Source: DAOUAT01 sp964551735 | Lineage (GTDB): Bacteria; Chloroflexota; Anaerolineae; CG2-30-64-16 | Length of the DNA stretch: 51,635 nt | Direction of reading: 5' to 3' | NCBI GenBank assembly: GCA_964551735.1 | Contig: CAZKEF010000039.1 | Coordinates: 1-51,635, forward strand | Shown here: positions 40,717 through 48,775 of the stretch, piece after piece | Numbering within the stretch: position 1 is the stretch's first letter | Layout: each line of letters opens with the position of its first letter | Program-made: the position numbers and the translations under genes | The notes under the pieces: model-generated | Databases searched by the model: none | The model's input: only the letters and a program-made list of their open reading frames with translations | What the model was told of the DNA's origin: nothing

Positions 40717-41688
40717 GTGAATCTGCAACACACTCTAGGTTCCTATGTCGTTGAACAGCCTCATCCTTTGTGGGAGGCAAAAACCATCCAGATTATCCTG
40801 CTGCGCGAGATTCTAGATTATACCGTGCTGCGAACTGAAGAAACACGCGAGCTCAACACCGTAGCGACGCCACTTTCGATCAAGGGTGGTACCAACGAAC
40901 GGCGCGTGGCGTTCTTGGCGACCAAGCAGAAGGCGGCAGAATCGCGTGAGATGGAGCGTATGTTGCGCACAGCCACACGGGAGGCAGGCATGCTCCCATC
41001 CGAATGCTACTTGAAAGATCGGTTGTGCCTGGCGTGTCCGCGTTGTGGGCTTTTTGGCGGCACGAATGTGGAAGCTGGTGCGGACAAAATCGGCAATATC
41101 AAGCACCGTTTAGAGTACAGCACGGCGTTTTCGCTTATGCCATTCAAGGAGATCGGCAGTGCTATCACATTCAATGGGATTGTAGATGTCACGCAGCAGA
41201 CCGGACAAACGTTAGGAACACGCTACGCCATTATCCCCGCCACGATATTCCCCAGCATTGTCACATTGCGCAGTGTGACCTGGCGCGAGGTAGTGCTGAC
41301 CATGAAGACGCTGTTGGCAAGCAAGAGCTACGGCGCAGAATCGCGCATCGGGGGCGACGCACGGAACACAATCGTGGGATTGGTGGGTGGTTGGGAAGAG
41401 ATAATAACTCCACTGGAAATGACTTTGGAACTCTACGCACGCTGTGTTGAGCCGATTGAACCCGCTCAACGTGCAGCTTTGGATGGCGAGACTGTGGAAG
41501 CTGTGTTGAAAGACTATACGGCCTACGCCGGCAATCCGGGCAAAGTCAGAGTCTTCACGCCGCAGGAAATGGACGCGATAGTCTCCGCAGCGGCAGCAGC
41601 GGAGCTTGACAAGCCATTCTTGGAGGCGGCCTATGCTGATGTTCGTGCGTATCGCCAGGTGCAAGCCGACGCCGGTAAGAAGAAGTAA
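40717..41688 (+). CDS. csc2: Type I-D Cas7d (Csc2)
   Basis: A 323-residue backbone subunit that binds crRNA along its length in the type I-D Cascade. Family landmarks are an N-terminal RNA-recognition strand, the cysteine-containing CLACPRCGLFGG (about 105-116), HRLEYSTAFSLMP, and ESRIGGDARNTIVGLVGGWEE. The start is a GTG with GAGGAGG upstream, one base after the preceding stop. GC is lower than in the chromosome. Confidence 0.93.
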   Translation: MNLQHTLGSYVVEQPHPLWEAKTIQIILLREILDYTVLRTEETRELNTVATPLSIKGGTNERRVAFLATKQKAAESREMERMLRTATREAGMLPSECYLKDRLCLACPRCGLFGGTNVEAGADKIGNIKHRLEYSTAFSLMPFKEIGSAITFNGIVDVTQQTGQTLGTRYAIIPATIFPSIVTLRSVTWREVVLTMKTLLASKSYGAESRIGGDARNTIVGLVGGWEEIITPLEMTLELYARCVEPIEPAQRAALDGETVEAVLKDYTAYAGNPGKVRVFTPQEMDAIVSAAAAAELDKPFLEAAYADVRAYRQVQADAGKKK

Positions 41689-41742
41689 CTTGAGATATGC
41701 TGGGCCAACTTGTTGCCTGTCAGATCCTCCAGGGGGTGTGGG

Positions 41743-42459
41743 ATGAGCGACGCATTGAAACTAGCCGGACGAGTGCGGCTGTTCGTCGGACGGCTCTACA
41801 ACCACGATTATCTATGGTTTTCGTCTAACGAAATTAGCAAAGTCTCGGTTACACTTCCCGTCTTGCACAACTACGCGCTGTGCTATGCTATCGCCGGCCA
41901 CGAACGCGGTGTCGCCTTGGGTTCGACGCCTGCCTATGCCGATGATCTGGCGCGGATACCGCTTTATGTTACACCTGCTCAGTCTGACAGATTGGTGGAG
42001 CGAACAGCGGTGACATTCAATGCGCTAGACAGCATCTCGCTGCGCACTGACTTGAAACCCAACGTCAATACGCCTGACATCGGCAAGCGCATTTATCTTG
42101 ATCCGGTGTTCGAGCGCCGCACAGAAGAACGGCCACACTGGGGCTACACTTGTTACCTGTTCACATTCGATCGCAGTCAGCCACGTGGTGCATTCCGATT
42201 GGGCAAGAAGGGCTGTCCAATGCGGGTGCATTGGGAAGAGATCGAATGGGCGAAGGCTGAGTTCAGCGCAGATGCCAAAAGGCCTAGCCACATAGTCAAT
42301 CCGCTGGATGTTACTGGGCGCGTCTTGCGTTATGAACCGGCAGCGTTGCCGCCACATCTCCTGTTGCGTTCTGCTGAAATCGCAGAGGACTGGTTCATCG
42401 AACGCGGTTTGCATATCATCCATGTGCCTAAGTCCGTGCTCGTGCGGCTGCAAGCCTAA
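41743..42459 (+). CDS. csc1: Type I-D Cas5d (Csc1)
   Basis: A 238-residue subunit expected to cap the crRNA 5' handle. It starts with GRVRLFVGRLYNHDYLWFSSNEISKVSVTLPVLHNYALCYAIAG, the Csc1 N-terminus, and has TYYLFTF-like HWGYTCYLFTFDRSQPRGAFRLGKKGCPMRV. ATG 41743 has AGGGGG upstream and fits the family start; a TTG at 41710 is rejected. The gap to csc2 is 54 bp. Confidence 0.9.
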   Translation: MSDALKLAGRVRLFVGRLYNHDYLWFSSNEISKVSVTLPVLHNYALCYAIAGHERGVALGSTPAYADDLARIPLYVTPAQSDRLVERTAVTFNALDSISLRTDLKPNVNTPDIGKRIYLDPVFERRTEERPHWGYTCYLFTFDRSQPRGAFRLGKKGCPMRVHWEEIEWAKAEFSADAKRPSHIVNPLDVTGRVLRYEPAALPPHLLLRSAEIAEDWFIERGLHIIHVPKSVLVRLQA

Positions 42460-42524
42460 GTTTGGGTGACCTGTCAGGTCTCTGCGTTCTGGCAGGTCGC
42501 CTTATCCAATAGGAGCTCCCTCGG

Positions 42525-44576
42525 ATGGAGATCACAGGATACTCACTGCCTTTGGTCAATTATCCCGACGTTTCTGCGCCGCTTTATCCTCATCAGGCAG
42601 CCATGCTGGATGCGTGGAATACTCATGACGCGCTTTTGCTGGTCACAAAAACGGGCAGCGGAAAGACAGCAGCGACCGCTTTGCCCGTGGCCCTCAATCG
42701 TCATAAGTCGGGCGACAACTGTGCTGTATTTGTTTACCCCACCAACGAACTCATTCGCGATCAGGAACGCAGTATCCACGAATGGTATGAAACACGACTG
42801 GGGATACGTGTGAGAAGCCTGACACCAGAGAACGCCAACGAACCAGCCGGCGACGAAGAAATCATTCTAGTACGCGCTGACGCCGCTGTGCTGGAAGCAT
42901 TTTGCGAAAAATGGGGATTGATACGGGGCGGGAAGCCGCAAAAGGGACGCGCTTTGGAACGTCTGCTGATTCCAAACAAGGCCAAAATACTGCTTACCAA
43001 TCCCGATATGCTTTATCTGCTGTTCAGTCTCAGGTATGGACGACAAGCGGGCAACGTGTTGGCCCAGCTACAGGCATACCAGACCATAGTGTTTGATGAG
43101 TTTCACCTGTACAGCGGTGTGGAATTAGCCCACGTGCTATACCTGATCCATGCAGCGCGTAAGTTCGGCGCGTTTCAACGGGTGGCGCTGCTCTCGGCAA
43201 CGCCGCATCCCGATGTACGTCAATGGATTGAGCGCTTGTTGCATCCTCACGAACTCACTTTGCAGACCGAAGTTGATTACCCTCAGGTCAGTATGCGGAC
43301 AGTAGCTCACGATGTGCGGCTAACCCCACTGTTGGCGCATCGTGATCCGGTTGCCGCCGCGCTGGCAAAACTACAAGTTCTCGCGCCGCTCTTACGACAA
43401 TTGCGCGCCGCGAAATCTCGGGTGGATTACGTGCCTGCGGTAGTCATCCTGAATTCGGTGGTGAAGGCTATTGACTTAGAAGATCAACTACGTGCCAATG
43501 GCTTTACCAATGAGGAAATTGTTCCCATTCGCGGAATGAGCGCACGACAGACGCGACGGTTGCGCCCGGAGCAACTGATCGTAGTGGGAACGTCTGCCAT
43601 CGAGGTCGGCATTGATTTTCAATGTGATTACCTGCTGTTTGAGGCCGGCGACGCGGCGGCCTTTATGCAACGGTTTGGTCGGTTGGGAAGGCATCAACCT
43701 GGCGCGGCTTATCTGTTGGGAAGTGATCGTGAGTGTCGAGCATTACAGGAGCGAGGGGAAGTGCTCTCTCGCGTACAACTGGAGGAAGTTGTCGCTCAGA
43801 CTTATCCCCAGGCCGATGCGCGCGCCTGGTTTGTAGGCACGGAACTGGGCACGTTTGCAGCACTCACGCAAGCATTCAATATCCGTGAGGCGATATGGCA
43901 GGCAAATGACCGCACGCTGGGCGCAGAGGAAACCAAAGAACAAGTGTACGAAACACTTAAAATGATGATGGCCGATTATGGCGAAGCCCTGCAGATTAAG
44001 CCGCAGGTTGCCCAAGCGCAGCGCATCTACTGGCAATGTAAGCGCGGGCTGGGGCACAAGTGGGTGGATGGTTACCTGCGGCTTGACACCTTCCGCACCT
44101 CGCTGCCCAGTGTGGAAATATATGACCGTGGCGCTGAGCAACGGTATGGTAGTGCGACGCTGGCTCGCTACTCCGTAGATGTAAAATCGCTAATGACGCG
44201 CGCCATATCTATTAAATTGAATCGCGGTCGCTATGAAATCGCAGGATATGGCCCGTCCCATCGGGTTTCAGTCAACAAGGGTTTTCGAAACGAGGAAGAT
44301 CTCGCAGGTCAATTGCTTACAACGGCTGATTATCCCAACCTGATGTTGAAGCGAGATGATGACTTGGAAGATTGCTCTCACATCATGTCGCGACTTTGGG
44401 AAAAACACGCCTTTGTTTTTGTGCCCTATGATGATGTGCGCGAGGAGTTGGACTGGAAGCTGGCGACATTTTCATGCGGACCGGGCCATGCGCCGAAATT
44501 CGTCTTGGCCTTTGATGGAGACGCGTTGCTGATGAAAGAGATTTGGAGACGGGTGATGAACGGGAGACGAACCTAA
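42525..44576 (+). CDS. cas3: Type I-D Cas3 helicase (no HD domain)
   Basis: A 683-residue superfamily 2 helicase. Walker A is TKTGSGKTAA (41-50), motif Ia FVYPTNELIRDQ, motif II DEFH (191-194), motif III LLSATPHP, motif V VGTSAIEVGIDF and motif VI QRFGRLGR (about 380-387). There is no HD nuclease, as expected for type I-D, where Cas10d carries it. It would unwind target DNA for Cas10d cutting. AGGAG precedes the ATG. The last codons (Arg-Thr-stop) are supplied by a palindromic repeat whose CCTAACCCCC provides the TAA; the DUF559 gene ends in exactly the same way. This is the last gene of the AT-richer block. Confidence 0.95.
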   Translation: MEITGYSLPLVNYPDVSAPLYPHQAAMLDAWNTHDALLLVTKTGSGKTAATALPVALNRHKSGDNCAVFVYPTNELIRDQERSIHEWYETRLGIRVRSLTPENANEPAGDEEIILVRADAAVLEAFCEKWGLIRGGKPQKGRALERLLIPNKAKILLTNPDMLYLLFSLRYGRQAGNVLAQLQAYQTIVFDEFHLYSGVELAHVLYLIHAARKFGAFQRVALLSATPHPDVRQWIERLLHPHELTLQTEVDYPQVSMRTVAHDVRLTPLLAHRDPVAAALAKLQVLAPLLRQLRAAKSRVDYVPAVVILNSVVKAIDLEDQLRANGFTNEEIVPIRGMSARQTRRLRPEQLIVVGTSAIEVGIDFQCDYLLFEAGDAAAFMQRFGRLGRHQPGAAYLLGSDRECRALQERGEVLSRVQLEEVVAQTYPQADARAWFVGTELGTFAALTQAFNIREAIWQANDRTLGAEETKEQVYETLKMMMADYGEALQIKPQVAQAQRIYWQCKRGLGHKWVDGYLRLDTFRTSLPSVEIYDRGAEQRYGSATLARYSVDVKSLMTRAISIKLNRGRYEIAGYGPSHRVSVNKGFRNEEDLAGQLLTTADYPNLMLKRDDDLEDCSHIMSRLWEKHAFVFVPYDDVREELDWKLATFSCGPGHAPKFVLAFDGDALLMKEIWRRVMNGRRT

Positions 44577-44655
44577 CCCCCCAACCCCCTTCCCTCGCAG
44601 GGAAGGGGGAGCCAACCGCACGCCGGCAACTCTCCTCCCCTCGCAGGGGAGGGGT
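44571..44655. repeat. Double-hairpin repeat, left of DUF559 gene
   Basis: After ACCTAACCCCCC, hairpin A pairs CCCCCTTCCCT (44585-44595) with AGGGAAGGGGG (44599-44609) around CGC. Hairpin B at 44632-44654 pairs CTCCTCCCCT with AGGGGAGGGG around CGC (one mismatch). The same A-B pair in the same orientation lies right of the DUF559 gene at 45053-45136. Confidence 0.88.
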
Positions 44656-44686
44656 GAACCGGCATCCAGGTCAGGAGGTTTTCACC

Positions 44687-45058
44687 ATGCCCGTTCCCAA
44701 CATCGTCCGCGGCCAGCGCGTGAACCCTGGCATGCTCGACCGGGCCAAAGAGATGCGCCGGGAGATGACGCCGCACGAGCGCATCCTGTGGCACGCGCTA
44801 CGGCGCAACCAGCTCGACGGCCATCACTTCCGCCGCCAGCAGGTGATTGACGGTTACATTGTGGACTTCTACTGTCACGCGGCCAGCCTGGTGGTGGAGA
44901 CCGATGGGCCGATCCACGACCAACAGCGCGGGTACGACGAGGAGCGCGACGAGACGCTGGCGCGGCGCGGGCTGCTGATCCTGCGGGTGCGGAACGAGGA
45001 GGTGGAGCGGGATCTGGCGGGGGTGTTGGAGCGGATACGGAGGGCGTGTCGCACCTAA
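44687..45058 (+). CDS. DUF559-family (Vsr-like) endonuclease
   Basis: A 123-residue protein of the DUF559 family, related to very-short-patch repair endonucleases. Landmarks are RRNQLDGHHFRRQQVIDGYIVDFYCHAASLVVETDGPIHD, with the PD-(D/E)XK-like Asp/Glu pairs VDFY and VETDG, then RDETLARRGLLILRVRNEEV. AGGAGG precedes the ATG; upstream in-frame starts lie inside repeat sequence and are rejected. It interrupts the cas operon between cas3 and cas6 and is GC-rich, unlike cas3. Identical double-hairpin repeats flank it in direct orientation, which suggests it moved in as a unit. A role in spacer acquisition or interference is possible but unsupported. Confidence 0.9.
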   Translation: MPVPNIVRGQRVNPGMLDRAKEMRREMTPHERILWHALRRNQLDGHHFRRQQVIDGYIVDFYCHAASLVVETDGPIHDQQRGYDEERDETLARRGLLILRVRNEEVERDLAGVLERIRRACRT

Positions 45059-45136
45059 CCCCCCAGCCCCCTTCCCTCGCAGGGAAGGGGGTGCGCAAGC
45101 TCCTCTCTCCTCGCAGGAGAGGGGGTGGGGGAGAGG
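45053..45136. repeat. Double-hairpin repeat, right of DUF559 gene
   Basis: Near-identical to 44571-44655: ACCTAACCCCCCA, the CCCTCGCAGGG hairpin, then a CTCCTCGCAGGAG hairpin. Its TAA is the stop codon of the DUF559 gene. The 104 bases that follow, up to cas6, hold a Shine-Dalgarno AAGGAG and nothing else I can name. Confidence 0.85.
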
Positions 45137-45240
45137 TCAACGCAAGGAAAGGAGTAGTGGCTGCACGCGCACCACACAAGTTTTCAACGCATAACAAGTA
45201 CGATCCATTTCGCGGATGCTATCACCAAGGAGACAATCGC

Positions 45241-46278
45241 ATGGACACCTTCCAAGTCAACCAACTGCGCATCCACTGCACCGTGCAGACGCCGATCCGG
45301 CTGAACGAGCACAAGGGTTCGGCCATCCGCGGCGCGCTGTTCGATGCGCTGCGCGGTTCACCCAATCCCCGCGCGGCGTGGAGCGGCTTCTGCGCCAACA
45401 AGGCCGCGACCAGTTGCACGGTTTGCCCGGTTAACGCGGTCTGCCCGGTGATGCGGCTGGTCTCGACCCTGGACGAGCAGGGCACGCACGGCCAGCAGGC
45501 CCCGCGGCCCTACATCATTAACCCGCCGCTGGGCGATGGCCGCACGGTCTACGGGTCGGGCGAGCACCTGGTCTTCGATCTGCTGCTGGCCGGCGACGCG
45601 ACCGACCTGTTCCCCTATGTGGTGCTGGCGGTGGATCGGCTGGCCTACGAGGGGTTGGGCGCGCGGGTTGACAACGGCAACGGCCAGCCGCGGCGCGGCA
45701 CCGCGCGCGTGACCCGGATTGACGCGGTACACCCGTTGACCGGCGAATGCGGGCCGGTGTTGCGGCCCAACAGCCGCACGGTGCACGTGCCTTCGCTGCC
45801 GGTTTCTCATGCCCAGGTGTTGGCGACCGCTGACCGGCTGCCGCGGTCGGGCGACCTGCGGCTCTACTTCATCACGCCGCTGCGCCTGGTGGAGCGTGAG
45901 CAGTTGGTGAAGACGCCCTACTTCCGGCCGCTGCTGCACCGGCTGGTCGAGCGGATCAAGAGCCTGGCGGACAACTTCGGCGGCGGCCCCGTTCCTTTCC
46001 AGATCCGGGAGCTGCGCGATCTGGCCGATGGCGTGGCGCTGGTGGAGGATCACACGAGCTGGCTGGACCTGTACGGCTACAGCACGCGCCTACGGCAGCA
46101 GCAGAAGATTGGCGGGCTGGTGGGGTGGGCCACCTACCGCGCCGCAGACTGGACGCCTTTCCTGCCGTGGCTGGTCTGGGGCACGATCTTGCACGCCGGC
46201 AAGAATGCAGTGAAAGGGGACGGCTGGTTCGGGATCGAGGCCGGGGAGACGCGGGTCGGGTTGCCGGGGCAGGGGTGA
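45241..46278 (+). CDS. cas6: CRISPR pre-crRNA endoribonuclease Cas6
   Basis: A 345-residue Cas6. The N-terminal RAMP fold starts FQVNQLRIHCTVQTPIRLNEHKGSAIRGALFDAL. A Cys pair region (CTVCPVNAVCP) follows, and the C-terminal Gly-rich motif reads GTILHAGKNAVKGDGWFGI, near the usual RNA-binding loop. The His in ILHAGKN is a candidate catalytic or RNA-contact residue. AAGGAG precedes ATG 45241; a longer frame from 45046 is repeat-derived. It should cut at the base of the repeat's ATCCG/CGGAT stem, leaving the 8-nt handle ACTGAAAC. High-GC composition matches cas1-cas2-cas4, not cas10d-cas3. Confidence 0.92.
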   Translation: MDTFQVNQLRIHCTVQTPIRLNEHKGSAIRGALFDALRGSPNPRAAWSGFCANKAATSCTVCPVNAVCPVMRLVSTLDEQGTHGQQAPRPYIINPPLGDGRTVYGSGEHLVFDLLLAGDATDLFPYVVLAVDRLAYEGLGARVDNGNGQPRRGTARVTRIDAVHPLTGECGPVLRPNSRTVHVPSLPVSHAQVLATADRLPRSGDLRLYFITPLRLVEREQLVKTPYFRPLLHRLVERIKSLADNFGGGPVPFQIRELRDLADGVALVEDHTSWLDLYGYSTRLRQQQKIGGLVGWATYRAADWTPFLPWLVWGTILHAGKNAVKGDGWFGIEAGETRVGLPGQG

Positions 46279-46289
46279 GGTGTCAACGC

Positions 46290-46345
46290 CACCTCTCCCC
46301 CGGCCCCTCTCCATCGCAGGGAGCCACCTCTCCCCCAACCCCTCT
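46290..46345. repeat. C-rich palindromic repeats after cas6
   Basis: Two partial elements of the CTCTCCCCC(A/G)RCCCCTCTCC type. The second closes with CCTGCGAGG like the element at 36838. They begin within 15 bases of the cas6 stop codon. Confidence 0.75.
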
Positions 46346-46378
46346 CCTGCGAGGAGAGGGGCGCTTAACTCCCCCCTT

Positions 46379-46477
46379 CCCTCGCAGGGAGGGGGGCAGG
46401 GGGGTAGGTGTCCCTCGCAGGGAGGGGGGCAGGGGGGTAGGTGTCCCTCGCAGGGAGGGGGGCAGGGGGGTAGGTGT
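46379..46477. repeat. Three perfect 33-bp tandem repeats upstream of cas1
   Basis: Units at 46379-46411, 46412-46444 and 46445-46477 are identical. Each begins CCCTCGCAGGGAGGGGGG and ends TAGGTGT. The unit contains the TCGCAGG core of the palindromic family. It ends 22 bases before the cas1 ATG, so copy number could change the cas1 leader. Confidence 0.93.
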
Positions 46478-46499
46478 CCATCAAGCGGAGGTCCGAAAA

Positions 46500-47531
46500 A
46501 TGCCCATCATCCAACATCTCGTCGTGGAAACTTTCGGCAAGCACGTCGGCAAATATCAGGAGCGGCTGCGGGTTACGGACATCAAGACCGGGGCGAAGGA
46601 GATCGACGCGCCGCTGCTGCACCTGGAAGACGTGCTGATCGGCAGCCGGGGCATCAGCATCTCTGCGGATGCGATCGCCGCGTGTACCGAGCGCGGCATC
46701 CCGATCAACTTCCTGGATGGCCACGGCACGCCGTTCGCCGCGTTGTACAGCGCGGGGCTGACCGGCACAGTGCTCACCCGCCGCGCACAACTGCAAGCGG
46801 CCAACGATGCCCGGGGGCGCGTGGCTGCGGCCGCGTTCTGCATCGGCAAGCTGCGCAACCAGGCCAACCTGCTGCGCTACATGGCCAAGTATCGCAAAGA
46901 GGCCGCGCCCGATGTGTATGATGAGCTGCGTCGGCTGGCGACTGAGGTGCTGGATCACGTCTCGGAGATCGAGCGGCTGAGGGGCGACACAGCCGAGGCG
47001 ATCCGGTTTGAGCTGCTCTCGGCCGAGGGGCGGGGCGCGCAGCGCTACTGGGAAGGGTTCCGGCTGCTGTTGAAGGATAGCTACGACTGGCCGGGACGGC
47101 AAACGCAAGGCGCGACGGATCCGATCAATGCGGCGCTGAATTACGGTTACGGCATCTTGTACGGCCAGGTGGAGCGCAACGCCGTGCTGGCCGGCCTGGA
47201 TCCGTATGCCGGGTTCCTGCACGTGGATCGGTCGGGCAAACCCAGCCTGGTGCTGGACCTGATCGAGGAGTTCCGCGCGGCCGTGGTTGACCGGGCGCTG
47301 CTCGGCATCGTCAACAAGGGCAGCCCCCTGGCGCTGGACGACCGCGGCCGGCTGGATGAACCGACGCGCAAGCTGATCGCCGAGCGGGTGTGCGAGCGGC
47401 TGGACGGCCCGGTGCGTTACGCAGGCAAACAAAACACCCTGCGCACCGTAATGCAGACGCAAGCGCGCCATCTGGCCGTCTACCTGCGCGGCGACCGGCC
47501 GGCCTACGAGCCATTCGTGGCGAACTGGTGA
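46500..47531 (+). CDS. cas1: CRISPR integrase Cas1
   Basis: A 343-residue Cas1. The N-terminal beta domain has LHLEDVLIGSRGISISADAIAACTERGIPINFLDGHGTP. The catalytic helical domain has Glu176 (LLSAEGRGAQRYWEGF), His241 (YAGFLHVDRSGKPSL) and the acidic cluster Asp253/Glu256/Glu257 (LDLIEEFRA). All expected metal ligands are present. ATG at 46500 starts MPIIQHLVVE, the family start; the Shine-Dalgarno is weak (GCGGAGG) and the upstream frame is tandem-repeat sequence. It forms the adaptation complex with Cas2, whose gene follows after 3 bp. Confidence 0.97.
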   Translation: MPIIQHLVVETFGKHVGKYQERLRVTDIKTGAKEIDAPLLHLEDVLIGSRGISISADAIAACTERGIPINFLDGHGTPFAALYSAGLTGTVLTRRAQLQAANDARGRVAAAAFCIGKLRNQANLLRYMAKYRKEAAPDVYDELRRLATEVLDHVSEIERLRGDTAEAIRFELLSAEGRGAQRYWEGFRLLLKDSYDWPGRQTQGATDPINAALNYGYGILYGQVERNAVLAGLDPYAGFLHVDRSGKPSLVLDLIEEFRAAVVDRALLGIVNKGSPLALDDRGRLDEPTRKLIAERVCERLDGPVRYAGKQNTLRTVMQTQARHLAVYLRGDRPAYEPFVANW

Positions 47532-47534
47532 CTT

Positions 47535-47891
47535 ATGCGCGGCACACGCATCCCGGTCCTGGTGATCTACGACATCTCGCACGACGGCACGCGCACCAAA
47601 GTCGCGGACGTGTGCCTCGACTACGGGCTGGATCGCATCCAATACAGCGCCTTTGCGGGCGAGCTCACACGCACCCACCAGGAAGAACTCTGGCTTCGTA
47701 TCAAGCGCAAAGTGGGCAAACGCGCGGCCAAGGTCTTCATCGTGCCGATGGCGAGCGACACTTGGGCGCGGCGGCTGGTGTTGGAGCAAGGCGAACCCGA
47801 CCCGGCCGGGCCGGCTGTGCCGCCGGCGCCTGGGCTGACGTCGTTGGCGGCCAGCGTTGTGCTGGGCAGCGGAGGAGGCAAGGCGCCATGA
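47535..47891 (+). CDS. cas2: CRISPR-associated Cas2 with C-terminal extension
   Basis: A 118-residue Cas2. The ferredoxin-like core starts VLVIYDISHDGTRTKVADVCLDYGLDRIQYSAFAGEL, with Asp13 as the conserved acidic residue, and continues to KRAAKVFIVPM. Typical Cas2 ends at about 85-95 residues. Here a Pro/Ala/Gly-rich tail of about 35 residues follows (DPAGPAVPPAP...GSGGGKAP). It overlaps cas4 by 4 bp (ATGA), so the tail is real translated sequence. It may contact Cas1 or Cas4. Confidence 0.95.
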   Translation: MRGTRIPVLVIYDISHDGTRTKVADVCLDYGLDRIQYSAFAGELTRTHQEELWLRIKRKVGKRAAKVFIVPMASDTWARRLVLEQGEPDPAGPAVPPAPGLTSLAASVVLGSGGGKAP

Positions 47892-48472
47892 CCTGGACTT
47901 TGACCGTTACTGATCTCAAACAATACGCGTATTGCCCGCGTATCCTCTACTTCACGCGCTGCCTGCCGCACGTCCGGCCAGTCACCGCTAAAATGGCCGA
48001 GGGCATCCAGGCCCAGGAAGCAGAAGAAGCGCGTGAACAGCGGCGCCAGTTACGCAGCTACGGCTTCACAACCGGGGCACGCCATTTCGCGGTATCACTT
48101 TACTCGGCGACTCTGGGGCTGACCGCGCTGGTGGACATGGTGATCAGCCAGCCGGACGGCAAAGCGATCGTGATCCCGGTGGACTACAAAATGAGTGACC
48201 TGGCAGGGCCGCACTTCAGGCTGCAACTGGCCTGTTACGGGCTGCTGCTGGAGGAGGAGATGGGCTTGCCCGCGCCCTACGGCTTCCTGTACCTGATTCC
48301 CGAGCGCCGCGCTGAACGGATCCCGCTGTCGGCCGCGCTCAAACTGGAAGCGCGCACGTTATTGGCTGAGATGCGCCGGGTGGTGGAGGCGGAGATCATG
48401 CCCGAACCTACGCTGCAGGCTGCGCGCTGCGTCAACTGCGAGTTTCGGAGATTCTGCAATGATGTGGTATGA
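47888..48472 (+). CDS. cas4: CRISPR-associated Cas4 exonuclease
   Basis: A 194-residue RecB-type nuclease. Four iron-sulphur cysteines are present: Cys16 (YAYCPRILYF) and Cys181, Cys184, Cys190 (CVNCEFRRFC). The PD-(D/E)XK core has LTALVDMVI, VIPVDYKMSD and the QxxxY-like LQLACYGLLLEE. In type I systems Cas4 trims prespacers and selects the PAM with Cas1-Cas2. Last gene before the leader and array. Confidence 0.95.
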   Translation: MTWTLTVTDLKQYAYCPRILYFTRCLPHVRPVTAKMAEGIQAQEAEEAREQRRQLRSYGFTTGARHFAVSLYSATLGLTALVDMVISQPDGKAIVIPVDYKMSDLAGPHFRLQLACYGLLLEEEMGLPAPYGFLYLIPERRAERIPLSAALKLEARTLLAEMRRVVEAEIMPEPTLQAARCVNCEFRRFCNDVV

Positions 48473-48775
48473 TTGTGGTGGCATCCACACCAGACCGCTA
48501 CGGTGTCTCCTGAGGCGTGTTTGCGCAAATCAGCGGGTCAGCGAAGCGCTGGCTGGCCTGGAGAGGCGTCAGGAGCCTCCTGGAGGCAAAAAAGGGCCTT
48601 TGGAGATACGCAGATCATGGCGGTGGCGGTGCAAACGCAGATTTGCGCTTTTCGTCGGTGCGAATGCTTTTTTGAGAGATGATAGCTACCGGAACGACGC
48701 GTCAGGAAGCCCACAGTGGCCTGCAAAACAACGCACAGGTCATTTTTGCCCTCAGAAAAATTTCGCAGGTAAGCG
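48473..48775 (+). promoter_or_regulatory. CRISPR leader
   Basis: About 300 bases between cas4 and the first repeat, with no gene. It holds the 10-bp palindrome TTTGCGCAAA (48520-48529) and an inverted pair GCGCAAATC (48523-48531) / GATTTGCGC (48640-48648). The last 50 bases before the first repeat are A/T-rich (CATTTTTGCC, AGAAAAATTTCGC). The intact repeats start here and the decayed repeat is at the far end, so this is the acquisition end. I cannot place the -35/-10 with confidence. Confidence 0.7.

Noticed and set aside
46125..46499. N-terminal extension of Cas1
   Set aside because: It would be read out of the 3' end of cas6 in another frame and through tandem repeats. Cas1 homologues begin at the MPIIQHL-like start.
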